From contig CAZQMX010000001.1 of assembly GCA_964594965.1 (NCBI GenBank), positions 62,001 through 126,000 of the forward strand: 64,000 nt of DNA, written 5' to 3'. Of the stretch, positions 16,047-25,024 are shown in pieces. This stretch comes from CAZQMX01 sp964594965. Its GTDB lineage: Bacteria > Patescibacteriota > Minisyncoccia > Portnoybacterales > UBA2143. Position numbers and translations under genes: made by a program. Below the pieces are notes generated by a model. That model ran no database searches. It was not told the origin of the DNA and worked only from the letters and a program-made list of their open reading frames with translations. Within the stretch, counting starts at the first letter, position 1. Each line of letters begins with the position of its first letter.

Positions 16047-16295
16047 ATGACAGATAAAGATGTTCAAAAAATTATAGAAGCTAATAAAGCGGTCTTTTAT
16101 GATAAACAGGAAATGGACTCAAAGTTTAATGATTTGAGGGGTGATTTCAATAAACTTCAATCTTCTGTTGACAGATTGGCCGGAAATATTGCGGATTATG
16201 TTCAGGAAATGAAGATGCTTGGCAGTAAGATTGATCGACATGAAAAATGGATACAGCAACTTGCCCAAAAACTAGGAGTTAGTTTGGATTATTAA
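16047..16295 (+). CDS. Small coiled-coil protein, unknown
   Basis: 82 residues, acidic and helical. No catalytic motif is visible. Heptad-like spacing runs through FNDLRGDFNKLQSSVDRLAG and continues to KIDRHEKWIQQLAQ. Small proteins of this shape are common next to accessory genes in CPR genomes, and the function is unknown. It has its own promoter and no ribosome site because the promoter abuts the ATG. No terminator was seen after it. Confidence 0.75.
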   Translation: MTDKDVQKIIEANKAVFYDKQEMDSKFNDLRGDFNKLQSSVDRLAGNIADYVQEMKMLGSKIDRHEKWIQQLAQKLGVSLDY

Positions 16296-16408
16296 ATCAA
16301 TTTTTATTTGGAAAATGGTTTGACAATGGCAGTGTATCGTGGTGCGCTGTTTTTTAATTACGATTTTAATTCAAGTTCACTAACAACAAACAGAAAGGGA
16401 GATAGGTA

Positions 16409-16900
16409 ATGGATGATTGTTTTTTGTGCAAAGAAGGAACATGTTTTTTAATGTATGCAGGGGATACGGGGGATTGTCGGGTCTATTGCAGTATTAGACC
16501 AGACTTGGATCCCGAGTCAAAAAAGCCACTTCATGTATTGGTGGCGCCAAAGAAACATTTTGCTTCGGTTTCTGAGATGCCACGGGGGGATTATCTCAGA
16601 TTTATGAACGCCGTACAACAGGTTAAAAACTTCTATCTGTCCAGGGGCTATGGACCGGCGGTAACTATACTGATCCTTGAGCCCGGTCCTCATTCGCCCC
16701 ATCCCCACGCTCATTTGGTTTTTTCGAGTAATCCACTTCGGCCCCTAAAAGAAGAAAAAAGAGATTTGGTTGAGGAGGACTTTCTGGACGAATTAAAAAG
16801 AGAGGCTGAGGCTTTACAAAAAAAGAACTGTCCGCGCTGTCGGGGCACCACTAAAGGGAATCGTACACATCAATATCAACGATGCCACCCGAAGACGTAA
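16409..16900 (+). CDS. HIT-family protein with extra cysteine clusters
   Basis: HIT proteins hydrolyse or transfer nucleotides using a histidine triad. The triad HPHAHLVF is near residue 100, preceded by LHVLVAPKKHFASVSEM, which is typical of the fold. An N-terminal CFLC (residues 4-7) and a C-terminal CPRCRG (near residue 143) with a last cysteine near the end could bind zinc. The ATG has a good ribosome site, AAAGGGAG, eight bases upstream. A TTGACA at 16320 has no matching -10. A 14-bp tandem duplication spans the stop codon. Confidence 0.85.
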   Translation: MDDCFLCKEGTCFLMYAGDTGDCRVYCSIRPDLDPESKKPLHVLVAPKKHFASVSEMPRGDYLRFMNAVQQVKNFYLSRGYGPAVTILILEPGPHSPHPHAHLVFSSNPLRPLKEEKRDLVEEDFLDELKREAEALQKKNCPRCRGTTKGNRTHQYQRCHPKT

Positions 16901-16918
16901 AAGAGAAGACGTAAAAGA
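16891..16918. repeat. 14-bp tandem duplication across a stop codon
   Basis: GAAGACGTAAAAGA is present twice head-to-tail with no gap. The first copy contains the TAA stop of the HIT gene. It is probably a recent slippage duplication. Confidence 0.9.
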
Positions 16919-16942
16919 GTCGTGGGGAGCAAAAAAAATAGG

Positions 16943-16974
16943 GCGGGGTGGAAAGTTAATCCATCCCGCTTTTT
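16943..16974 (+). terminator. Rho-independent terminator after the HIT gene
   Basis: Stem GCGGGGTGGA/TCCATCCCGC (one G-T pair), loop AAGTTAA, then TTTTTAATTT. Confidence 0.9.
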
Positions 16975-16990
16975 AATTTATCAACATTGC

Positions 16991-17018
16991 TTGTTTTTAG
17001 CCAAAATGATAATATATT
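16991..17018 (+). promoter_or_regulatory. Possible promoter of aspS
   Basis: TTGTTT, a 16-base spacer and TATATT, with the ATG six bases after the -10. This would again give a leaderless mRNA. An alternative register (TTGCTT with TAATAT) is also possible. Confidence 0.5.
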
Positions 17019-17024
17019 AAAGAT

Positions 17025-18437
17025 ATGAAGCGGACTTTAGCGGGTAAAACAATTGAAAAAGTGGGGGAGGAAGTCAGATTAAATGGCTGGGTTCATAACC
17101 GAAGAGACCATGGTAAATTAATTTTCATTGACCTACGCGACAGAAGCGGGCTGGTTCAGCTTGTTTTTCTGCCGGAAAACGAGGAAGTTTATCAATTGGG
17201 TAATAAATTAAGAGGGGAATGGGTCATTGAAGTTGAGGGCAAGGTTAATAAAAGACCGGATAAAATGGTTAATGATAAAATTCCAACCGGCAAGGTTGAA
17301 GTTGAAGTAGCCAAATTAAAAGTTTTAAACCAATCCAAAACCCCACCATTTGAAATCAGCGAAGAAGGGGCTAAAAGTGTTAATGAAGAAGTCAGATTAA
17401 GATATCGATATCTGGATTTGCGCCGCCAGCGAATGAGAAGAAATCTTTACATTCGTCATAAAGTTATTAAATTAATCAGAGACTTCCTTGATAAAAGGGG
17501 ATTTATTGAAATAGAGACACCAATTCTAACCAAGTCAACTCCGGAAGGAGCCAGGGATTACCTGGTTCCAAGTCGTCTTCATCCCGGCCAGTCCTATGCC
17601 CTGCCTCAATCTCCCCAGCAGTTCAAACAACTTTTAATGGTTGCCGGATTGGGAAGATACTTTCAAATCGTCCGCTGTTTTCGGGACGAGGATTCAAGAG
17701 GAGACCGTCAGCCAGAATTTACCCAATTAGATTTGGAAATGTCTTTTATTAAACAGGAAGATATTTTAAGATTAACTGAAAAACTCTATACTAAAATTAT
17801 TAAAGATTTAATTCTTTTTGATGAGGGCTTATCCAAAAAGCTGACCTCTAGTCCTTTTAAAAGAATGGATTACCAGGAAGCCATAAAAAGTTACGGGACT
17901 GATAAGCCTGATTTGAGAAAAAATAAGAAGGACCCAAATGAACTGGCTTTTGTCTGGATTTTAAACTGGCCTTTATTCGAATGGAATGAAAAGGAAAAAA
18001 GGTATGATTCGCATCACCATGTTTTCACCGCTCCCCAAAAAAGAGATTTGCCTCTGCTTGATAAAGAACCTCTAAAAGTCCGTTCCTGGCAGCATGATTT
18101 GGTTTTGAACGGCGTTGAAATAGGGGGCGGAAGTATTAGAATTCATCAGAGAGACATCCAGGAAAAGATATTTAAATTAGTTGGACTGACTCAGGAAGAA
18201 ATTAATCAGAAATTCGGTCATTTATTAAAAGCTTTTGAATACGGAGCACCGCCTCATGGGGGAATTGCCCCGGGAATTGACCGCTTTCTAATGATTCTTT
18301 TGGGCGAGGAAAATATCAGAGAGGTTATGGCTTTTCCAAAAACAGGAGATGGCCGCGATTTAATGATGGAAGCGCCCAGTCCGGTCAGCAAAGAACAATT
18401 AAGAGACCTTAGTATTAAACTGAGCCCTCTTAAATAA
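17025..18437 (+). CDS. aspS: Aspartyl-tRNA synthetase, bacterial type without the GAD domain
   Basis: Class IIb synthetase. The N-terminal OB-fold anticodon domain reads EVRLNGWVHNRRDHGKLIFIDLRDRSG. The class II core has motif 2 (CFRDEDSRGDRQPEFTQLDL) and motif 3 (GGIAPGIDRFLMILLG), followed by FPKTGDGRDLMMEAPS. These are bacterial-type signatures. The length is only 470 residues against about 590, because the GAD insertion between motifs 2 and 3 is missing: PDLRKNKKDPNELAFVWI joins the two halves directly. The gene lies between a terminator and a gap, so it is monocistronic. Confidence 0.95.
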   Translation: MKRTLAGKTIEKVGEEVRLNGWVHNRRDHGKLIFIDLRDRSGLVQLVFLPENEEVYQLGNKLRGEWVIEVEGKVNKRPDKMVNDKIPTGKVEVEVAKLKVLNQSKTPPFEISEEGAKSVNEEVRLRYRYLDLRRQRMRRNLYIRHKVIKLIRDFLDKRGFIEIETPILTKSTPEGARDYLVPSRLHPGQSYALPQSPQQFKQLLMVAGLGRYFQIVRCFRDEDSRGDRQPEFTQLDLEMSFIKQEDILRLTEKLYTKIIKDLILFDEGLSKKLTSSPFKRMDYQEAIKSYGTDKPDLRKNKKDPNELAFVWILNWPLFEWNEKEKRYDSHHHVFTAPQKRDLPLLDKEPLKVRSWQHDLVLNGVEIGGGSIRIHQRDIQEKIFKLVGLTQEEINQKFGHLLKAFEYGAPPHGGIAPGIDRFLMILLGEENIREVMAFPKTGDGRDLMMEAPSPVSKEQLRDLSIKLSPLK

Positions 18438-18491
18438 TAACCTTTCTACTACAATTCCCATATTTTGGCTACGACTTTGCAAAAATTTCTT

Positions 18492-18508
18492 GATGTATAG
18501 TATACATC
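18492..18508. promoter_or_regulatory. 17-bp perfect palindrome upstream of the D,D-carboxypeptidase
   Basis: GATGTATAGTATACATC, two 8-base arms around one G. It lies 82 bases before the next ATG in a 152-base gap without a gene. It looks like an operator or a TATA-like promoter core. The rest of the gap holds AAATTTCG-type stems and no convincing promoter pair. Confidence 0.5.
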
Positions 18509-18589
18509 TGCGAAATTTCTGCTTCGTCTCGCTCAAAATCTGAAAATTTCGTAGCGAAAATTATTATCTAAAAGAGCTCAAGAGCAAAT

Positions 18590-19579
18590 ATGTTGCTTAA
18601 ATTCATAATTGCCACCTCGGTTATTTTTAATTCCCTGACTTCTTTAATTGATAATGTTGCCCCTCCTCAGGTTTTTTCTGATTTACCCGAATATTATTCC
18701 AGGAAAGAAGTTAAAGTCAAAAAACTTCCCCTTTCACCGGACCCGCCTGTCGGCGAGACAGGTTGGCAGTTTCAAAAAGCTGCCCTTTCCGCCATTAAAC
18801 AGGCCAAACCTAATTTTTATCCAATCCGGGACTGGGGGATTGAATCTCTTGAAGTCGAAGCCAAAGCAGCTTTAATCTTTGACTCAGCCAAAGATAAAGC
18901 CCTTTACCAAAAAGAATCAGATTTAGTTTTACCGATTGCCAGTTTAACTAAAATAATGACGGCTTTGGTTGTTCTGGAGAATATTGATACTGAAGAAATT
19001 GTCCTTATTTCTGAAAAAGCTATTGCCGGATATGGAGACAGGGGCGGATTGGTTCTTAATGAAGAAATCAGTGTTGAAAATCTCTTACATGCTCTTTTAA
19101 TGGAATCAAGCAATGATGCCGCTTATGCTTTGGCAGAAGCAGTTGAATTAAAAACAGAAAGAAACTTTATTAATTTAATGAATGAAAAAGCCAGTCAATT
19201 AGGTTTTGAAAAAACTAGTTTTACTGACCCGAGCGGATACGAATCAAGTAATGTCTCAACGGTTAATGAATTAGTCCAATTGGTTGAGTATAGTTTTGGA
19301 GAATCCCTGATTTGGCAGATTATGAAAACACCGATGATTGAGAAATTTTCTGTTGATAGAGGAATCCGTCATTTCTGGACAAACACCGACAAATTATTGG
19401 CTCGTTTAGATAATGTTGTTGGAGGAAAAACCGGCTATACCGAAGAAGCCGGCGGTTGCCTGATTCTGGTTATTAATCATAATGGAGGGAATTTAATTAG
19501 TGTTGTCTTGGGAACAGAAGAAAGGTTTTTAGAAACCGAAAGATTAATTAATTGGGTCCAAGAGGCCTACTCCTGGTAA
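18590..19579 (+). CDS. D-alanyl-D-alanine carboxypeptidase (peptidase S11)
   Basis: Penicillin-binding protein trimming peptidoglycan stem peptides outside the membrane. It has an N-terminal signal or anchor (LLKFIIATSVIFNSLTSLI). The three active-site motifs are SLTK (in IASLTKIMTALV), SSN (in SSNDAAYALAEA) and KTG (in GGKTGYTEEAGG). At 329 residues it lacks most of the usual C-terminal beta domain. In the N-terminal linker the peptide DPPVGETGW comes from a palindromic element at 18741. It starts the wall-synthesis stretch dac-mraY-ftsW-murG. Confidence 0.92.
   Translation: MLLKFIIATSVIFNSLTSLIDNVAPPQVFSDLPEYYSRKEVKVKKLPLSPDPPVGETGWQFQKAALSAIKQAKPNFYPIRDWGIESLEVEAKAALIFDSAKDKALYQKESDLVLPIASLTKIMTALVVLENIDTEEIVLISEKAIAGYGDRGGLVLNEEISVENLLHALLMESSNDAAYALAEAVELKTERNFINLMNEKASQLGFEKTSFTDPSGYESSNVSTVNELVQLVEYSFGESLIWQIMKTPMIEKFSVDRGIRHFWTNTDKLLARLDNVVGGKTGYTEEAGGCLILVINHNGGNLISVVLGTEERFLETERLINWVQEAYSW
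18741..18766. repeat. Palindromic element translated inside the carboxypeptidase (family E)
   Basis: The stem CCTGTC/GACAGG with loop GGCGA lies in frame between the signal peptide and the catalytic domain. The CTGTC/GACAGG core is also in the terminator stem at 15020-15049. Confidence 0.65.
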
Positions 19580-19580
19580 A

Positions 19581-19686
19581 ATTTCTAATTTTTAATTTCT
19601 AATTTCTAAACAATTTCTAATGATTTAATTATTAAATTAATAAATTAAAGAATTGTTTGAAAATTGAAAATTGATAATTGAAAATT
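19581..19686. repeat. Low-complexity imperfect inverted repeat before mraY (family G)
   Basis: The left arm is built from repeated TTCTAATTT units and ends TAAACAATTTCT. The right arm, read backwards, repeats TTTTCAATT and ends CAAACAATTCT. The arms of about 37 bases would pair with many G-U pairs. Similar elements are before murG, groES and the SPFH gene. Confidence 0.6.
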
Positions 19687-19688
19687 AA

Positions 19689-20741
<1,053 letters not shown>

Positions 20742-20785
20742 GGCTTTCTCTAAAATTTCTGCGAAATTTTAGCTAGAAAACCTTT

Positions 20786-20884
20786 ACCCCGCCCCCTATA
20801 CTCTGACTCAATCATTAGAGAATTATACATAGAAACAGATTATCCGTATTATCAAACAAGAAATCAGAGTAAAGGGGGCGGGGT
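20786..20884. repeat. 99-bp element with 21-bp terminal inverted repeats (MITE-like)
   Basis: The arms ACCCCGCCCCCTATACTCTGA and, inverted, TCAGAGTAAAGGGGGCGGGG plus T match at 19 of 21 positions. They flank a 57-base AT-rich middle without an ORF. No target-site duplication is seen. The right end continues into GCGGGGTGCTCAA, the tail shared with family F elements. Confidence 0.75.
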
Positions 20885-20952
20885 GCTCAATGTTGTAGCT
20901 AAATTTATTTCGCTACACTTGAGTTTCGCTCATAAATTTAGACAACATTCGC
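20878..20952. repeat. Family F element before ftsW
   Basis: Starts GCGGGGTGCTCAA and continues into an AAATTT-rich stem-loop region containing TTTCGCTACA and TTTCGCTCA. It is shared with 29996-30068 and, inverted, with 5577-5632. It occupies the whole gap up to the ftsW ATG. No promoter is recognisable. Confidence 0.6.
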
Positions 20953-22047
20953 ATGAAAGTCCATCAACCAGACTATTTTTTCATCTCAGCTGTTTTTGTT
21001 CTGGTTGTTTTTGGTTTAGTTGTTTTATCAAGCGCTTCGGTTGTCATTTCCCAGGAAACCTTTGGAGAAAATTACTATTTCCTCAAGCACCAGCTTATTT
21101 ACGGCCTTTTAATTGGATTAGTTGCTTTTTTTGTTGTTCAGAGAATTAATTACCGCTTTTGGCAGAAACTAGCTTTTCCTTTAATGATTTTGGGTTTAAT
21201 TCTTTTGGCGCTGGTTTTTCTGCCGGGAATAGGATATGGCCATGGAGAAGCCAAACGTTGGATAAGTTTAGGTCCCTTTTCTCTTCAGCCCTTTGAATTT
21301 ATTAAATTAAGTTTTGTTCTTTACTTGGCAGCGCTCTTGAGTAGAAGAGGGGAAAGCAAAGAGGTAATTAAAGAGAGTTTAATTCCTTTTCTGGTCAGCT
21401 TTGTTGTTATTAGCATCCTGGTTCTTTTCCAGCCCAATATGAGCGCTTTTATCTTAATTTCTTTAATTGCCGGCCTAGTATATTTCCTGGCCGGAGTTAA
21501 GTTTTCCTATTTAATATCATTAGGGGTATTGGCTTTATCCAGTTTTTTTGTTTTAATAAAGGTAACACCTTATCGGATGAGAAGGTTAACGGTATTCCTC
21601 CATCCGGAGATTGATCCGCAGGGGATTGGCTATCAGATTAATCAGGCCCTTTTGGCTATTGGTTCAGGCGGTCTTTTCGGATTAGGTCTGGGGCACAGCA
21701 TCCAAAAATGGAAATACCTGCCGGAAGTTATTGGTGATTCCATTTTCGCCATTATCGCTGAAGAACTTGGATTAATTGGGGCTGGTCTTCTGGTTGGTTT
21801 ATTCATCTTTCTGTTCTGGCGGGGATTAAAAATTGCTAAAAACGCTCCTGATAAATTTGGCTATCTTTTAGCTGGTAGTATTACGGGCTGGCTCTTCTTT
21901 CAGGTTTTTATCAATATTATGGCAATCTGTGGAATGATTCCTTTAACCGGCATGCCCTTGCCTTTTATCAGTTACGGCGGTTCTGCTTTAGCGATTTCTC
22001 TGGCAGCGGTTGGTATAGTAACTAATATTTCTAAGTATACAAACTAG
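20953..22047 (+). CDS. ftsW: FtsW/RodA/SpoVE-family lipid II polymerase
   Basis: Membrane glycosyltransferase of the SEDS family. 364 residues with about ten helices. Signatures are LPGIGYGHGEAKRWISLG, LQPFEFIKLSFVLYLA, and the C-terminal GMPLPFISYGGSAL. The position between mraY and murG favours FtsW over RodA. The M at 20953 begins the cytoplasmic tail MKVHQPDYFFIS. Confidence 0.94.
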   Translation: MKVHQPDYFFISAVFVLVVFGLVVLSSASVVISQETFGENYYFLKHQLIYGLLIGLVAFFVVQRINYRFWQKLAFPLMILGLILLALVFLPGIGYGHGEAKRWISLGPFSLQPFEFIKLSFVLYLAALLSRRGESKEVIKESLIPFLVSFVVISILVLFQPNMSAFILISLIAGLVYFLAGVKFSYLISLGVLALSSFFVLIKVTPYRMRRLTVFLHPEIDPQGIGYQINQALLAIGSGGLFGLGLGHSIQKWKYLPEVIGDSIFAIIAEELGLIGAGLLVGLFIFLFWRGLKIAKNAPDKFGYLLAGSITGWLFFQVFINIMAICGMIPLTGMPLPFISYGGSALAISLAAVGIVTNISKYTN

Positions 22048-22126
22048 AATAATGAATAATGAATCACGAATAAGGAATAGATTTAATTCTTGATTCCTAA
22101 TTCTTAATTCTTAATTCTGATTCCTA
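22048..22126. repeat. Low-complexity imperfect inverted repeat before murG (family G)
   Basis: The left arm repeats GAATAATGAAT units and the right arm repeats CTTAATTCTTAATTC units. The arms are roughly complementary and fill the whole ftsW-murG gap. Confidence 0.6.
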
Positions 22127-23233
22127 ATGAGAATAGTATTTGCCGGTGGCGGCACTGGCGGACATATTTATCCGATTATTGCCGTAGCCAGACAATTAAA
22201 ACAGGGACAAATACCCTTGGAAATGTTCTTTCTTGGACCAGTTGGTCCTTATCGTCAGGAACTGGAAAAAGAGGGGATTATTGTCAAGTCGGTCCTGGCC
22301 GGAAAATTAAGAAGATATTTTTCCATTTGGACAATTTTGGATATTTTAAAGTTTCCTCTTGGTCTAATTCAATCTCTTTGGTATTTGTTTATCCTAATGC
22401 CGGACATTGTTTTTTCCAAAGGGGGATACGGCAGTGTTCCGATTACCCTGGTCTCCTGGACATATTTCATCCCAATCATTTCTCATGAATCAGATGCTGT
22501 TCCGGGTCTGGCTAATCGCATTGGAGCATTTTTTTCAAAAAGAATTGCTCTTTCATTTCAATCGGCCGGGAAGTATTTTTCTTCTAAAAAAACTGCTTTG
22601 GTTGGTAATCCAATCCGTTCAGAGATTGCCCAGATTTGTCTTTCAACTGATTCTCAAGAAAAAGAAAAAGGCAAACAACTTTTTAGCATTTCCGGTCAAA
22701 AGCCAATTATTTTGATTTTAGGCGGCAGTCAGGGGGCAGAGAAAATTAATCGATTGGTCTTATCCGTTTTGCCCAGTCTCTTGGAGAAATATGAGGTTAT
22801 TCATCAATCCGGGCCAAAAAATTATGAGAAGATAAAAAGCTGGTTAAAGCAAATGCCGGTTAATTACCATCTCTTTCCATTTTTGGATGAAAACCAGATT
22901 GCCCACGCCTATCTTGTTTCTAATCTAATCATTTCCCGGGCCGGAGCAGGAAGTATTTCAGAAATTGCCGCTTGCGGAAAGCCAAGCATTTTAATCCCAA
23001 TTCCTAAATCAGCCTCTGACCATCAGAGAAAAAATGCTTTTGATTACGCTCGGGCCGGAGCAACATCAGTTCTGGAACAGGATAATTTAACGCCTAATTT
23101 GCTCTTAAACGAAATATCAGAGATACTGGATAATCCGGAATTAGCCCAGAAAATGTCTTTGAATGCCAAGAATTTTTCCCGGCCCCGAGCCGCCCAAAAA
23201 ATCGCAGAGGAAATAGTTGAGATGGGGAGGTAG
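22127..23233 (+). CDS. murG: UDP-GlcNAc:lipid I N-acetylglucosaminyltransferase MurG
   Basis: Converts lipid I to lipid II on the cytoplasmic membrane face. 368 residues in the GT-B fold. The N-terminal glycine loop is VFAGGGTGGHIYPIIAVARQL. SKGGYGSVP and ESDAVPGLANR follow. The C-terminal half has GGSQGAEKINRLV and the donor-binding region SRAGAGSISEIAACGKPSILIPIP. It starts after an AT-rich repeat with no Shine-Dalgarno, and gltX follows three bases after the stop. Confidence 0.97.
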   Translation: MRIVFAGGGTGGHIYPIIAVARQLKQGQIPLEMFFLGPVGPYRQELEKEGIIVKSVLAGKLRRYFSIWTILDILKFPLGLIQSLWYLFILMPDIVFSKGGYGSVPITLVSWTYFIPIISHESDAVPGLANRIGAFFSKRIALSFQSAGKYFSSKKTALVGNPIRSEIAQICLSTDSQEKEKGKQLFSISGQKPIILILGGSQGAEKINRLVLSVLPSLLEKYEVIHQSGPKNYEKIKSWLKQMPVNYHLFPFLDENQIAHAYLVSNLIISRAGAGSISEIAACGKPSILIPIPKSASDHQRKNAFDYARAGATSVLEQDNLTPNLLLNEISEILDNPELAQKMSLNAKNFSRPRAAQKIAEEIVEMGR

Positions 23234-23236
23234 TAT

Positions 23237-24709
23237 ATGAAAAAAAATCAAGAAACACAAGTTAGGTTTGCGCCGAGTCCGACCGGGCTGTTTAGTATAG
23301 GCAATGCTCGGACGGCTCTTTTTAACTATTTATTCGCCAAACAGAACAAAGGTAAATTTATTCTTCGAATAGAAGATACTGATGAAGACCGCTCTGAAAA
23401 AAAATATGAGAAAGATATCATAGAGAATCTGAAATGGCTTGGATTAAATTGGGACGAAGGACCAATAAAACAGAGTGAAAGAACAGAAATTTATCAGAAA
23501 GAAATTAAAAAACTCCTTGAACAAGGAGATGCTTTTTTCTGCGACCACACCAAAGAAGAATTAAACGAAGAGAAAGAAGAGCAAAGTAAGAGAAAAGAGG
23601 CTCCCCGGCATATTTGCAATCGTCCTAATTATGTCATTCTGAAGGAGTCGAAGACGACTGAAGAATCTGTTAACAGATCCTTCGCTGACGCTCAGGATGA
23701 CAGAGGTAAAAAGGATACTAGAAACAAGAAGGGAATTATTCGATTCCGGACGCCCAAAGGAAAAATTACTTTCAATGATTTAATTCGGGGGAAAGTTGAA
23801 ATTAACGGAGAGCTATTAGGGGATTTCAGCATTGCCAAGGATGAAAAAACTCCTTTATATAATTTTAGCGCGGTTGTTGACGACGCCGAAATGAAAATAT
23901 CTCATGTTATTAGAGGAGAAGACCATCTTCCCAATACGCCTAAACAAATCCTCCTATACAAAGCCCTTAAATTAGATGTGCCGGAATTTGCTCATTTGCC
24001 TTTAATTTTAGGTCCAGATAGGTCTAAAATGAGCAAAAGGCATGGATCAACCTCTGTTGGTCAATACAAAAAAGAAGGGTATTTACCAGAGGCGATAAAT
24101 AACTTTTTAGCGCTTTTAGGCTGGAATCCAGGAACGGAAAAAGAAATATTTTCAATGAATGAATTAATCAAGGAATTTTCTCTTGAAAGAGTTCATAAAG
24201 GCGGAGCAATTTTTAACATTGAACGATTGGATTGGATTAATGGACAATATATTCGGCAGATGGATTTAGATGAATTAACCAAGAAATGCCTTGAATATTT
24301 ACCAAAAGAAACAGATTTTGAATACGCTAAGAAAATAGTTAAATTAGAACAGGAAAGAATTAAGAGATTGTCGGAAATAGGGGAGTTAAGTCAATTCTTT
24401 TTTAAGGATAAACTAGATTATGATAAAGAACTCTTAATTTGGAAGAAAATGTCTTTAGAACAAGTTAAGGAAAAACTGGAATTAATACTCAAAGAATTAG
24501 AAAAAGTAGGGGATTTTGATCAAGAAAACCTGGAATATCTAATGATGCCTCTGGCGGAAAAACACGGCCGAGGCGAGCTTCTATGGCCTCTGAGAGTGGC
24601 TTTAACAGGCCAAAAGGCCTCACCCGGACCTTTTGAGATAATGGAGGTTTTGGGTAAGGAAAAGACCTTAGAAAGAGTGGAAGAAGCAATAAAAAAACTC
24701 CAAGAATAG
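23237..24709 (+). CDS. gltX: Glutamyl-tRNA synthetase with in-frame palindromic element
   Basis: Class I synthetase, 490 residues. It starts VRFAPSPTGLFSIGNARTALFNYLF, where the first histidine of HIGH is serine. IEDTDEDRS, GEDHLPNTPKQI and the second signature KMSKRHGS (near residue 262) are intact. Residues about 133-155 (VILKESKTTEESVNRSFADA and following) are encoded by the inverted repeat at 23633-23701 and are foreign to the family. They sit in a loop before FRTPKGKITFNDLIRGK. The helical anticodon-binding part is complete. It could be discriminating or non-discriminating; the sequence alone does not settle this for me. Confidence 0.95.
   Translation: MKKNQETQVRFAPSPTGLFSIGNARTALFNYLFAKQNKGKFILRIEDTDEDRSEKKYEKDIIENLKWLGLNWDEGPIKQSERTEIYQKEIKKLLEQGDAFFCDHTKEELNEEKEEQSKRKEAPRHICNRPNYVILKESKTTEESVNRSFADAQDDRGKKDTRNKKGIIRFRTPKGKITFNDLIRGKVEINGELLGDFSIAKDEKTPLYNFSAVVDDAEMKISHVIRGEDHLPNTPKQILLYKALKLDVPEFAHLPLILGPDRSKMSKRHGSTSVGQYKKEGYLPEAINNFLALLGWNPGTEKEIFSMNELIKEFSLERVHKGGAIFNIERLDWINGQYIRQMDLDELTKKCLEYLPKETDFEYAKKIVKLEQERIKRLSEIGELSQFFFKDKLDYDKELLIWKKMSLEQVKEKLELILKELEKVGDFDQENLEYLMMPLAEKHGRGELLWPLRVALTGQKASPGPFEIMEVLGKEKTLERVEEAIKKLQE
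23633..23701. repeat. Inverted-repeat element translated inside gltX (family C)
   Basis: The 69 bases are a multiple of three. The left arm begins GTCATTCTGAAGGAGTCG and the right arm ends GACGCTCAGGATGAC. It is the same family as 10460-10531. The frame is preserved through it. Confidence 0.88.
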
Positions 24710-24748
24710 GACACGATGCCTATTCCCGGAGCGCGGTGATTCTTGTAC

Positions 24749-25012
24749 TTAAGGGTCGGGAAGCATAGGTTGATCAGAGAATAGATCCTCTGCTCTTTTG
24801 AGGTGTTCCTTCGATGTTGATTTATCGAAGGTTCTATTGATGGTCGTTTTGAGGCAATAGGAAAGCGCTTTTATGAGAGCGTCTATCTCGCCGGGAGTGG
24901 AGGCAAAAAAAGTTTTTCTCTTTCGGTGACCCTCCTCAAGAGTCGCCAAGGTGACCCTAAAGCGATTTATGCCATTTCTTCTACCAAACCCTATTACTGC
25001 AATAGCGTTCAT
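24749..25012 (-). CDS. Small protein, unknown
   Basis: 87 residues, starting MNAIAVIGFGRRNG. I recognise no family. The core (TPGEIDALIKALSYCLKTTINRTF) looks like an ordinary helical domain. Support comes from a strong ribosome site (AAAGGAG, seven bases before ATG) and an upstream neighbour on the same strand 12 bases away. The pair sits alone between gltX and a secreted protein gene, on the opposite strand to both, like an accessory insertion. Confidence 0.65.
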   Translation of the reverse strand: MNAIAVIGFGRRNGINRFRVTLATLEEGHRKRKTFFASTPGEIDALIKALSYCLKTTINRTFDKSTSKEHLKRAEDLFSDQPMLPDP

Positions 25013-25024
25013 TTTTTTTCTCCT

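Noticed and set aside
16320..16345. Promoter from TTGACA upstream of the HIT gene
   Set aside because: No acceptable -10 lies at 15-19 bases, so it was not listed as a promoter.
20883..21149. 88-residue plus-strand frame over the start of ftsW
   Set aside because: It begins in a repeat element and overlaps the FtsW coding start in another frame.
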